Shown: piece by piece, positions 56,760 to 64,000 of the stretch
Layout of the letters: each line of letters starts with the position of its first letter
Position numbering within the stretch: position 1 is the first letter of the stretch
DNA from: Stutzerimonas stutzeri
Lineage (GTDB): Bacteria > Pseudomonadota > Gammaproteobacteria > Pseudomonadales > Pseudomonadaceae
Direction: 5' to 3'
Assembly (NCBI RefSeq): GCF_038561965.1
Contig: NZ_CP139348.1
Coordinates: forward strand, 1,302,001-1,366,000
Length of the DNA stretch: 64,000 nt
Notes under the pieces: model-generated
The model's database searches: none
What the model was told of the DNA's origin: nothing
The model's input: the letters and a program-made list of their open reading frames with translations, nothing else
Program-made: the position numbers and the translations under genes

Positions 56760-57899
56760 GTGCGCTTAGCTGATTTTATTCTTGAAAATATCGAACCTAT
56801 CCTTCAGCAATGGGAAGACTTCGCCAAGACGATGACACCAGCCGCCGATGGCATGGATTCAGCGGCGTTGCGGGATCACGCAGAACAAATGCTGATTGCG
56901 ATCGCTGCAGATTTGCGAACGGCCCAGACAGCCAAGGCGCAGATCACTAAATCCCATGGCAAAGCGCGGCGCTCCGGCGATATCACCCCGGCGGAAACGC
57001 ATGCGGAAATACGGCACTCGTCAGGATTCACGATCGAGCAGCTGATCGCGGAGTACCGCGCATTGCGCACCAGTGTGCTGGTGTTGTGGATGTCGTCCGA
57101 TGCGGTGTCGAAAGAGCATGAGGTTTCGGACATCGTCCGCTTCAACGAAGCAATCGATCAGGCGCTTGCCGAGTCGGTGGTCAGCTATGCGGACGCTGTA
57201 GATGCCGCGCGAAATGTGTTTCTTGGCATATTGGGCCACGATCTGCGAAGTCCCCTCGGCGCCATATTGCTAAGTGCTGACGTACTGCTACATGCAGGGG
57301 ATCTGCCCCCCAAACCGACCATCAACGTGTCGCGTATCTATACGAGCGTAAAGCGCTCCATCAAGATCGTCGGCGACCTCCTGGACTTCACCCGCACGCA
57401 CTCCGGCGGAGGCATTCCGGTGCGCAAGGACAGCGAAGACCTGGCGCAGGCGTGTGAAGGTATGGTCGAAGAGGCAAGGGCGTACAACCCCGACCGACAG
57501 ATTATCCTGCAGTCCGAGCCGAGCCTTCCTGGACAGTTCGATAAATCCAGAATGGAGCAGGTGATCGCCAACCTGATCGGCAACGCCATCGAGCATGGCG
57601 AGGCGGGTACACTCGTCACGGTCAGTTTGAAAAGCGATGAGGGAATTGCCACGTTGACGGTTCACAACGTCGGTCGCCCCATCGACGAATCGGCGAAAAG
57701 CAGTCTTTTCAACCCGATGGTGCGCCACCTGCAAAGCGGTAATGCCGAGTATGGCGCCGGAGCAGGCCTCGGGCTTGGCCTATACATCGCGTCCGCCATC
57801 GTAGATGCGCATCATGGCAGTATCGACGTCGACTCGACCGCGGCTAGCGGCACCACCTTCACGGTCCGCATTCCCCTGGATGGCTCCCCGGCCGTATGA
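56760..57899 (+). CDS. Orphan sensor histidine kinase with RsbRD-like N-terminal domain
   Basis: The 379-aa soluble kinase has no membrane segment. Residues about 10-145 form a helical domain resembling RsbRD/globin-fold stressosome-type sensors. HisKA follows with ILGHDLRSPLGAI (His160). HATPase_c has the N-box QVIANLIGNAIEHG and G2 GAGLGLGLYIASAIVDAHHG; the G1 box reads HNVGRPI instead of DNGxGI, a known variant. It starts with GTG 56760 behind GAGGAG, which lies in a long hairpin. No response regulator gene is adjacent, so the partner is unknown. Confidence 0.87.
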   Translation: MRLADFILENIEPILQQWEDFAKTMTPAADGMDSAALRDHAEQMLIAIAADLRTAQTAKAQITKSHGKARRSGDITPAETHAEIRHSSGFTIEQLIAEYRALRTSVLVLWMSSDAVSKEHEVSDIVRFNEAIDQALAESVVSYADAVDAARNVFLGILGHDLRSPLGAILLSADVLLHAGDLPPKPTINVSRIYTSVKRSIKIVGDLLDFTRTHSGGGIPVRKDSEDLAQACEGMVEEARAYNPDRQIILQSEPSLPGQFDKSRMEQVIANLIGNAIEHGEAGTLVTVSLKSDEGIATLTVHNVGRPIDESAKSSLFNPMVRHLQSGNAEYGAGAGLGLGLYIASAIVDAHHGSIDVDSTAASGTTFTVRIPLDGSPAV

Positions 57900-57926
57900 C
57901 CGACGGCCCCACCATCTGCGTAGCCG

Positions 57927-58658
57927 TTACCGGCTCAGCTCGTACGCGCACATATTGACCGTCGCGGCCAGGTTCAGTGATTCGATGGCGGCACAGCCGG
58001 GAATTGTGAACGGCTGAGCGCCGAGTGCGCTCAACTCCTCGCGTGGCACCCCGCGGGCTTCGTTGCCGAACAGATAACAATCGAAGGTTCCGAAAGCCGT
58101 TGACCGTACAGGCTCGCCATTCATATCCAGGCAGGCGATACGCTCGAAACGCGCACGCAAGGATTCCAGCTCCACCTCCAGCTCCAGCGGCGCATGGAAT
58201 ATCGCGCCCATGCTCGAACGCACGACCTTGGGGTTGTACGGGTCGACGCTGCCGGGACTGAGCAGGCAGCGGAAATTGCCGAACCAGGCCAGGGTACGCA
58301 GGATGGTGCCGAGATTGCCCGGGTCCTGGATTTCATGCAGGTAGATGGCACGTTCGCCGGCAATCGGCGCAGAAGCCGGCGCGCCCGCCAGCGGCATTGG
58401 CACCAGCGCAACGATGCCCTGCGGGGTCTTGGTATCGGCGATCTGCGCCATCTGGCGGTCGCTGATCAGGTGGGTCTTGAACGGGCTTTGCCAGTGCTCG
58501 TAGGTGCTGGTCACATACAGCTCGCTGCGTTGCAGCTGCGGGTTGTGCAGGGCGGCTTTCTGGAGTTCCAGCACCAGATGCTCGCCCTCCACCAGAAAAT
58601 GTCCGAACTCGGCGCGGTACTTTTTCTGGTGAAGCTTTTTGATGTCGTCGAATTTCAT
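57927..58658 (-). CDS. SpoU/TrmH-family RNA 2'-O-methyltransferase
   Basis: The 243-aa product has the three SPOUT motifs: LHEIQDPGNLGTILRT (motif 1, Asn/Arg), CYLFGNEARGVP (motif 2) and IPGCAAIESLNLAATVNMCAYEL (motif 3). A substrate-binding domain precedes them (KKYRAEFGHFLVEGEHLVLE). It methylates ribose in rRNA or tRNA; the exact target is unknown. It follows the flavoprotein gene at an 11-nt distance. Confidence 0.9.
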   Translation of the reverse strand: MKFDDIKKLHQKKYRAEFGHFLVEGEHLVLELQKAALHNPQLQRSELYVTSTYEHWQSPFKTHLISDRQMAQIADTKTPQGIVALVPMPLAGAPASAPIAGERAIYLHEIQDPGNLGTILRTLAWFGNFRCLLSPGSVDPYNPKVVRSSMGAIFHAPLELEVELESLRARFERIACLDMNGEPVRSTAFGTFDCYLFGNEARGVPREELSALGAQPFTIPGCAAIESLNLAATVNMCAYELSR

Positions 58659-58669
58659 CAGGGCGGCGC

Positions 58670-60307
58670 TCAGTTGCTCTGCACTTCAGTCTGTTCCACG
58701 TCAGCCAGCATCGACTTGGCCAATGCTTCGGCGACCTTGATGCCGTCCACGCCCGCCGAAAGGATGCCACCGGCGTAACCCGCGCCTTCACCGGCCGGAT
58801 ACAGGCCGCGCAGGTTAAGGCTCTGCAATGTCTCGTTGTCCCGGGTGATGCGTACGGGCGACGAGGTACGAGTTTCGATGCCGGTGAGCACGGCATCCGC
58901 GCGATCAAAGCCGCGAATCTGCTTGCCGAACGCCGGCAGTGCCTCGCGGATGGCCTCGATTGCATACTCGGGCAACGAGGGCGCCAGATCGCCCAGGCGC
59001 ACGCCGGGTTTGTAGGAGGGCTCGACTTCGCCGAGCTCGGTCGATGGCACGCCGCGAATGAAGTCGCCCACCAACTGTGCGGGGGCGCAGTAATCGCTGC
59101 CACCCAGTTCATAGGCGCGCGATTCCAGACGCTCCTGCAGTGCCAAGCCGGCCAGCGCATCGCCTGGGAAATCCTGCTCCGGGTTGATGCCAACGACGAT
59201 GCCCGCGTTGGCGTTGCGTTCGTTGCGCGAGTACTGGCTCATCCCGTTGGTCACGACGCGCCCCCGCTCGGATGTGGCCGCCACCACGGTGCCGCCCGGA
59301 CACATGCAGAAGCTGTAGACCGCGCGGCCATTCTTGGCGTGGTACACCAGTTTGTAGTCCGCGGCGCCCAGCTCGGGATGGCCGGCGTACTTGCCCAGCC
59401 GGGCCTGATCGATCATCCCTTGCGGGTGCTCGATACGAAAGCCGATGGCAAACGGCTTGGCCTCGATGAACACGCCCTGGCGGTGCAGCATGCGCACCGT
59501 ATCGCGTGAACTGTGCCCCAGCGCCAGCACCACATGGCGGCTGTGAATCGTCTCGCCACTGGCCAGCACCACGCCTTCAAGCTGGCCATCGTTGATCAGC
59601 AGATCGGTGACTTTGCTCTCGAAGCGCACTTCGCCGCCGAGCGCGATGATCTCCTCGCGCATGGTCGAGACCACACCGGTGAGACGGAAGGTGCCGATGT
59701 GCGGCTTGCTCACATACATGATCTCGGCCGGTGCACCGGCACGAACGAACTCGTGCACCACCTTGCGCGCGTAGAACTTGGGGTCCTTGATCTGGCTGTA
59801 GAGCTTGCCGTCGGAGAACAACCCCGCGCCACCCTCGCCGAACTGCACGTTGGATTCCGGCGTCAGGACCTTCTTGCGCCACAGCGCCCAGGTGTCCTTG
59901 GTGCGGCTGCGCACATCCTTGCCGCGCTCCAGCACGATGGGCTTGAAACCCATCTGTGCGAGCAGCAGCGCTGCGAACAGTCCACAGGGGCCGAAGCCCA
60001 CCACCAGCGGGCGCTCGCTCAGATTGGCTGGCGCCTGGCCTACCGGGTAGTAGTTGGTGTCCGGCGCTGGACGCACGTTGTGGTCATCGGCAAAGCGCGC
60101 CAGGACGGCCGCCTCGTCGTGGACCTCCAGGTCGATGATGTAGATGAACAGGATGACGCTGTTCTTCTTGCGCGCATCGTAGCTGCGCTTGAACACGGTG
60201 AAATTCAGCAGATCGGCGTCGCTGATGTTCAGGCGTTTGACGATGGCCTGGCGCAACTCATCGGCGGAGTGATCGAGGGGCAGGGATAGTTCGTTGATGC
60301 GAATCAT
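58670..60307 (-). CDS. FAD-dependent dehydrogenase (COG2509 type)
   Basis: The 545-aa flavoprotein has an N-terminal small domain (MIRINELSLPLDHSADELRQ), then an FAD-binding Rossmann motif PLVVGFGPCGLFAALLLAQMG with IVLERG. Further motifs are GEGGAGLFSDGKL, VLALGHSSRD and the C-terminal FAD contact GLYPAGEGAGYAGGILSAGVDG. This architecture is the widely conserved but functionally undefined COG2509 family. The start is ATG 60307. It is co-directional with the SpoU methyltransferase gene. Confidence 0.88.
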   Translation of the reverse strand: MIRINELSLPLDHSADELRQAIVKRLNISDADLLNFTVFKRSYDARKKNSVILFIYIIDLEVHDEAAVLARFADDHNVRPAPDTNYYPVGQAPANLSERPLVVGFGPCGLFAALLLAQMGFKPIVLERGKDVRSRTKDTWALWRKKVLTPESNVQFGEGGAGLFSDGKLYSQIKDPKFYARKVVHEFVRAGAPAEIMYVSKPHIGTFRLTGVVSTMREEIIALGGEVRFESKVTDLLINDGQLEGVVLASGETIHSRHVVLALGHSSRDTVRMLHRQGVFIEAKPFAIGFRIEHPQGMIDQARLGKYAGHPELGAADYKLVYHAKNGRAVYSFCMCPGGTVVAATSERGRVVTNGMSQYSRNERNANAGIVVGINPEQDFPGDALAGLALQERLESRAYELGGSDYCAPAQLVGDFIRGVPSTELGEVEPSYKPGVRLGDLAPSLPEYAIEAIREALPAFGKQIRGFDRADAVLTGIETRTSSPVRITRDNETLQSLNLRGLYPAGEGAGYAGGILSAGVDGIKVAEALAKSMLADVEQTEVQSN

Positions 60308-60582
60308 GCTGATAGTCCTGGCCGGTGACTCCGGCAGAGGAAGAAAAAAAGGGGGGAGAGGCGCGGATTGTACCGGCGTGGCTCGTCCCTGTCAGGCCAG
60401 GCCTGGCGGCACTCAAGAAGGCGCGGCGTTGCCGGAGGCCATGCCTGCAACCCCGTCGATTTAACCTGCGTTGCATTATCGGCCTATAATTGCCGCCATT
60501 TCGCGCCCAACAGCTTCTGCTCTGCACCATGCGCTGGCCGGCCCGCTTCTCCCATTTTGATTTTCCGTGGTTGCCTCCCTCC

Positions 60583-61206
60583 ATGAAACGATCCAAAAGC
60601 AGCCGCCGCTGGCTGGATGAACACGTCAACGATCCCTACGTAAAACAGGCCCAGAAGGATGGCCTGCGCTCGCGTTCCAGCTACAAGCTGATCGAGCTGA
60701 ACGAGAAGGACAAGCTGATACGCCCCGGCATGCTGCTGATGGACCTCGGCTCAGCCCCTGGTGGCTGGTCACAAGTGGCCGGCAGGCTCGTGGGCGAAAA
60801 GGGACGGGTCGTGGCCACCGACATCCTGCCGATGGACCCGCTGGACAACGTCGACTTCATCCAGGGCGACTTCACCGAGGATGCCGTATTCCAGCAGCTT
60901 CTCGACACGCTCGACGGCCGGCAGCCTGATCTGATCGTCTCTGACATCGCGCCCAACCTCAGCGGCGTCGCTGTCGCCGACCAGGCCTCCTCGATGTACC
61001 TGGTCGAACTCACCCTCGACATGGTCCGCAAAGTGCTCAAGCCCAATGGCAATTATGTGGTCAAGGTCTTCCAGGGCGAAGGCTCCGACGATTTCCTGAG
61101 GGACGTGCGCACCTCATTCGAGAAAGTGGTAGTCCGCAAGCCCGCGGCGTCACGACCGCGCTCGAACGAGGTTTATCTGGTGGCGAAGGGGTTCAAGGGC
61201 CAGTGA
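60583..61206 (+). CDS. rlmE: 23S rRNA (uridine-2'-O) methyltransferase RlmE (FtsJ/RrmJ)
   Basis: The 207-aa product carries the FtsJ catalytic tetrad: Lys in SSYKLIELNEK, Asp in SDIAPNLSG, Lys in YVVKVFQGEG and Glu in RSNEVYLVAKG. The SAM motif is DLGSAPGGWSQ. It methylates U2552 of 23S rRNA during 50S maturation. ATG 60583 gives the normal N-terminus MKRSKSSRRWLDEHVNDPYV. In many bacteria ftsH follows, but here it does not. Confidence 0.96.
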   Translation: MKRSKSSRRWLDEHVNDPYVKQAQKDGLRSRSSYKLIELNEKDKLIRPGMLLMDLGSAPGGWSQVAGRLVGEKGRVVATDILPMDPLDNVDFIQGDFTEDAVFQQLLDTLDGRQPDLIVSDIAPNLSGVAVADQASSMYLVELTLDMVRKVLKPNGNYVVKVFQGEGSDDFLRDVRTSFEKVVVRKPAASRPRSNEVYLVAKGFKGQ

Positions 61207-61482
61207 GTTGGCGTGGCGCGGATGTCGCAGCAATCCAGGCTTTTGGCTGTTGCCACTAAGCTGAATCCAGCCGTATTTGATCAAGCGCTCGTTTGGCGTG
61301 CGTGTTGTGAAAGGGTGCGTGCAGCGCGAGTACTCAAACATCAGCCAGAGTTGGCTGGGTGGTTTATTTCCACTTGACCAATAGCGCTCTGCCTTGGCTG
61401 TTTTCGGCTGATAGCCGAAGTTCGACCGGCAGCTACCGGCTAGGAGCGGAACCTAGTGAACATCGTCAGAGCACTGCCCCCA
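61207..61482. other. Convergent intergenic region after rlmE
   Basis: I see no gene here. Small hairpins occur near 61404-61416 and 61424-61440, which may end transcripts from both sides. Confidence 0.4.
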
Positions 61483-61842
61483 TCAAAACTTTGCGCGAAC
61501 GTCCACTAGGCCGTCAGTAACTACAGCGGTGACAGCTGTAAATGTAGTGAAATACATCGGCAGACTGGTCAGTTGCCTTCCGTCCGGATAAGTCACCACA
61601 AATGCTATCGACGACTCGCCCGCTACTTTGAATGTTCGCATTGCGCCCGGAGCGATGGCAGGAAGCTTTTTGCGATTGGCGCTCCATTGAGCTTCAACCT
61701 GCACGGTGACGCCCGATTGGTTTCGAATGACGACCGTGGGCGTCGCCCAATAGTTAACGCCTAGCAGCAGTGCGGCACATAGCGCCGACAAGGTGAGGAG
61801 GGTAACTGCGATACGTCGAGGTAGCGTACAGCTGCGGGTCAT
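61483..61842 (-). CDS. Small membrane-anchored hypothetical protein
   Basis: The 119-aa product has a basic N-terminus, one membrane helix (IAVTLLTLSALCAALLLGVNYW) and a predicted beta-rich extracytoplasmic part (PTVVIRNQSGVTVQVEAQW, then MRTFKVAGESSIAFVVTYPDG). I do not recognise a family. Its start overlaps the stop of the monooxygenase gene by 4 nt (61839-61842), so it belongs to that operon. Confidence 0.7.
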   Translation of the reverse strand: MTRSCTLPRRIAVTLLTLSALCAALLLGVNYWATPTVVIRNQSGVTVQVEAQWSANRKKLPAIAPGAMRTFKVAGESSIAFVVTYPDGRQLTSLPMYFTTFTAVTAVVTDGLVDVRAKF

Positions 61843-62951
61843 GTCGGTTCCGTTAAGGGTAGATAGCTTCGCTTGTACAACGCGTTGCCGGCGAATTTTA
61901 GCAACGGAACACGTGCCCAGCCGGGCAGCCCACGCATCCTGTCCCGCGCAGCGCATTGCTTCTGGACCCAATCGACGCGTGGTTTGCGTCGGCGCGTGTA
62001 CTCGGCGAGCGCATCGCTGACCTTTGGGGCTCTGCCAAGCGTTTCGGCCAGTACCAGTGCATCTTCCATCGCCATCGCCGCACCTTCTGCCATGCTTGGG
62101 GAGGAGGCGTGTGCCGCATCGCCAATCAGTACCACGTTTCCCTTTACCCATTCCTCCATGAGCACTTGCTCGATCCGACCAACGTGAACCTGAGCGTCGG
62201 CCGGCCCATGAGTGATGAGTGGTGATAAGGAGGCTGAGAAGTTGGCCAGTAAGGTGCTGGGTGGAAGGTCGGTCAGGTTTCGCTGCGCGTCCGACTCGTT
62301 TACCGCCATGTCCGCATAGACGTAGACCTGATCGTTGCCGATCGGAATGGCCAGCAGACTCATCCCGTCTCCGAGCATGACTGTCCAACCTTCGACTCCG
62401 ACGGTGTCTTTGGTAGTGAAGCGCCAGCACACATTGCCGGTGTACGAGGGTCTGACGTCTGGGAACGAGCTTTGGCGCACCTGCGAGTGGATGCCGTCCG
62501 CGCCGATGACCAGGTCATACTCACGTGCCGTGCCGTCGGAGAAGGTCGCCCGGCTTATGGCGCCAAGCGGCTCGATGCCGGTGAGCGAAATGCCGAAGCG
62601 AAGCTCGGTTTCACGCAGCGAGTCGCGCAGTGCGGCATGCAGGGCTGCCCGGGGCAGCGCCAGGCACGGCCCGCAACGCGACCAGACATCCGCGGTCCGC
62701 GTGACACTCAGGGGTTTGCCTCGGTTATCAAGGATGCGTTGGGTAGTTATCGGCATGGCGACCTTTGCAATCGAGTTCAGCAGCCCCAGGGCCTGCAAGG
62801 CTCTTGCGGCATTGCCTGGCAGGTAGAGCCCGGTCCCGCCTTGTGGCGCACCGGCCCTGCGTTCGATCAGATCGGGGCTGAACCCCTGTAGCTCCAATGC
62901 TCTGGCCATTGCAAGGCCGGCAATACCGCCGCCAACGATCAGTATTCTCAT
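61839..62951 (-). CDS. FAD-dependent monooxygenase (PHBH fold)
   Basis: The 370-aa flavoprotein monooxygenase has the N-terminal dinucleotide motif RILIVGGGIAGLAMARAL. The DG motif is DLVIGADGIHSQVR, and the GD motif is NVVLIGDAAHASSPSMAEGAAMAMEDALVLAE. Relatives hydroxylate aromatic acids or antibiotics. ATG 62951 begins right at the Rossmann strand and lies 4 nt after the GMC oxidoreductase stop, indicating an operon. Confidence 0.88.
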   Translation of the reverse strand: MRILIVGGGIAGLAMARALELQGFSPDLIERRAGAPQGGTGLYLPGNAARALQALGLLNSIAKVAMPITTQRILDNRGKPLSVTRTADVWSRCGPCLALPRAALHAALRDSLRETELRFGISLTGIEPLGAISRATFSDGTAREYDLVIGADGIHSQVRQSSFPDVRPSYTGNVCWRFTTKDTVGVEGWTVMLGDGMSLLAIPIGNDQVYVYADMAVNESDAQRNLTDLPPSTLLANFSASLSPLITHGPADAQVHVGRIEQVLMEEWVKGNVVLIGDAAHASSPSMAEGAAMAMEDALVLAETLGRAPKVSDALAEYTRRRKPRVDWVQKQCAARDRMRGLPGWARVPLLKFAGNALYKRSYLPLTEPT

Positions 62952-62955
62952 CGCG

Positions 62956-64000
62956 TTATTCACTCGACGAGGACGTGTCATCGATTACGCCTTGCGCCGC
63001 GAGGATAAGGTCTGCCGCTCGTTCGCCGATGACGACGCAGGGCGCCATGGTGTTGCCGGTGGTGATGCGAGGCATGATCGAGGCATCGGCGATCCGGAGT
63101 CTGTCGATGCCATGGACGCGCAGTTGATGGTCGACCACCGACATCGCATCCCGGCCCATTTTGGCTGTGCAGGACTGGTGCCAGTAGGTTACGGCCGAAT
63201 TGCGAATGAATTGCTGCATCGCGCGATGTTCTTTCGGCCCGGGCACGACTTCTCGCTTGATCAAGCCATTGAAGGCTTCGCTATTGCCGAGCGTCCTGCA
63301 CAGGTCGATCGATGCGAACGCCGCAGCCATATCCTCGGGAGCGCTCAGCGAGTTCGGCTCGATGAGCGGACCATCCAGTGGACCGGCACCTGACAGGCTT
63401 ACATGCCCGCGACTGACGGGCCTTGCCAGGCCTGCGAACATCGTCCAGCCATTTTGCGGCGCTGGAATACCGACTTCAGCGGGTGAGGGCACCGCGAACT
63501 CGAGTTGACACTGCAGCAAGTCCGGGGCGTCCAGGCGACTGTCGCTTTTCCAGTACAGCTTGGTTTCACACCCGCCGGCGCCGACTGGTTGAGATTGCAG
63601 GTACTCCCAGGTGCAGCCAAAGGCGATATGGTCCTGGAGGTTCTGGCCCACTCCGGGAAGGTGATGGATCGGGGCAATGCCGTGAGTGCGCAGCTCATCT
63701 TCCGGGCCGACGCCCGATTGCATGAGCACCTTCGGCGTGTTTATCGCACCCATGGATAGGATGACTTCGGTTCGGGCATGGATGCGCTGCCGTTCGCCGC
63801 CGACCACCACTTCAACGCCGATTGCCCGCGTGCCGCTCAGCAGGACACGGGCCACCAAAGCGCCGGTCAGGACCGTTAGATTCGGGTAGTGCAGTCGCGG
63901 CCGGATATACGAGTCGTACATGGATTCGCGCTTGCCGTCCTTGATGCGCAGATCGGTGATCGCGACACCACCCGGGCCCTCCATCATCTCGCCGTTGGCG
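62956..64000 (-). CDS. GMC-family oxidoreductase (choline dehydrogenase-like), 5' part outside window
   Basis: At least 348 residues of the C-terminal part are visible, and the frame remains open at 64000. GMC features include GAINTPKVLMQSGVGPEDEL, LPGVGQNLQDHI, SRGHVSLSGAGP and the active-site region WHQSCTAKMG. The C-terminal FAD contact is LRIADASIMPRITTGNTMAPCVVIGERAADLI. It oxidises an alcohol with FAD; the substrate is unknown. It is upstream of and probably co-transcribed with the FAD monooxygenase. Confidence 0.88.
   Translation of the reverse strand, partial: ANGEMMEGPGGVAITDLRIKDGKRESMYDSYIRPRLHYPNLTVLTGALVARVLLSGTRAIGVEVVVGGERQRIHARTEVILSMGAINTPKVLMQSGVGPEDELRTHGIAPIHHLPGVGQNLQDHIAFGCTWEYLQSQPVGAGGCETKLYWKSDSRLDAPDLLQCQLEFAVPSPAEVGIPAPQNGWTMFAGLARPVSRGHVSLSGAGPLDGPLIEPNSLSAPEDMAAAFASIDLCRTLGNSEAFNGLIKREVVPGPKEHRAMQQFIRNSAVTYWHQSCTAKMGRDAMSVVDHQLRVHGIDRLRIADASIMPRITTGNTMAPCVVIGERAADLILAAQGVIDDTSSSSE

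Overview
The window is about 64 kb of GC-rich (roughly 60-65%) gammaproteobacterial chromosome. It most resembles a Pseudomonas of the stutzeri group (Stutzerimonas). Four things suggest this: a 36-residue protein matching the cbb3-oxidase subunit CcoM known from P. stutzeri, a secreted pullulanase (starch use is typical of that group), the paired fadD2-fadD1 locus, and general codon usage. I saw no tRNA or rRNA genes, insertion sequences, prophage or CRISPR array. The species call is inference from protein resemblance, not a database result.

Layout. 1-11600 (+) is the distal half of an MSHA-type (mannose-sensitive haemagglutinin) type IV pilus operon: mshN (cut by the window edge), mshE, mshG, prepilins mshB and mshA, minor pilins mshC, D, O and P, and the large tip-type protein mshQ. 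The genes are tightly packed, many with 4-nt stop/start overlaps. Two tiny overlapping reading frames sit at the E/G and P/Q junctions. 11904-13647 (-) holds a META-domain lipoprotein, a CxxC protein and a periplasmic dienelactone-hydrolase-like enzyme. 13819-18839 (-) is a complete branched-chain amino acid ABC importer, livK-HMGF. 19039-22703 holds a DUF2288 protein and a four-gene PhnCDE-type importer (phosphonate-like, possibly selenate). 23196-28846 holds uppP, a glyoxylate-type pair (tartronate semialdehyde reductase and hydroxypyruvate isomerase), an MFS transporter and a YegD-like Hsp70. 28929-34078 holds a CHAD protein, rapA, and a small operon with an AlkB-family dioxygenase.

34210-34513 is a compact ccoM unit: two ANR/FNR-like boxes, a 36-codon gene and a perfect terminator. 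34528-42239 holds pullulanase, a MaoC hydratase and two fatty acyl-CoA ligases. 42413-45973 holds two tandem chemoreceptors whose signalling halves are nearly identical in DNA, implying recent gene conversion. 46239-52979 holds an M28 aminopeptidase, the helicase gene hrpA (with an in-frame insertion that includes a palindromic repeat) and a RarD-like permease. 53052-56313 (-) is a phosphatase, Ser/Thr kinase and FHA-protein signalling operon with no secretion genes beside it. 56760-57899 is an orphan histidine kinase whose ribosome binding site lies inside a long hairpin. 57927-64000 holds an SpoU-type RNA methyltransferase, a COG2509-type flavoprotein, rlmE and a flavin-oxidoreductase cluster that runs off the end.

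The main candidates for something not yet described are the RBS-sequestering hairpin in front of the orphan histidine kinase (56702-56756), the repeat-derived segment inside HrpA, and the two coupled micro-ORFs of the msh operon. The most informative small gene is ccoM with its anaerobic promoter.
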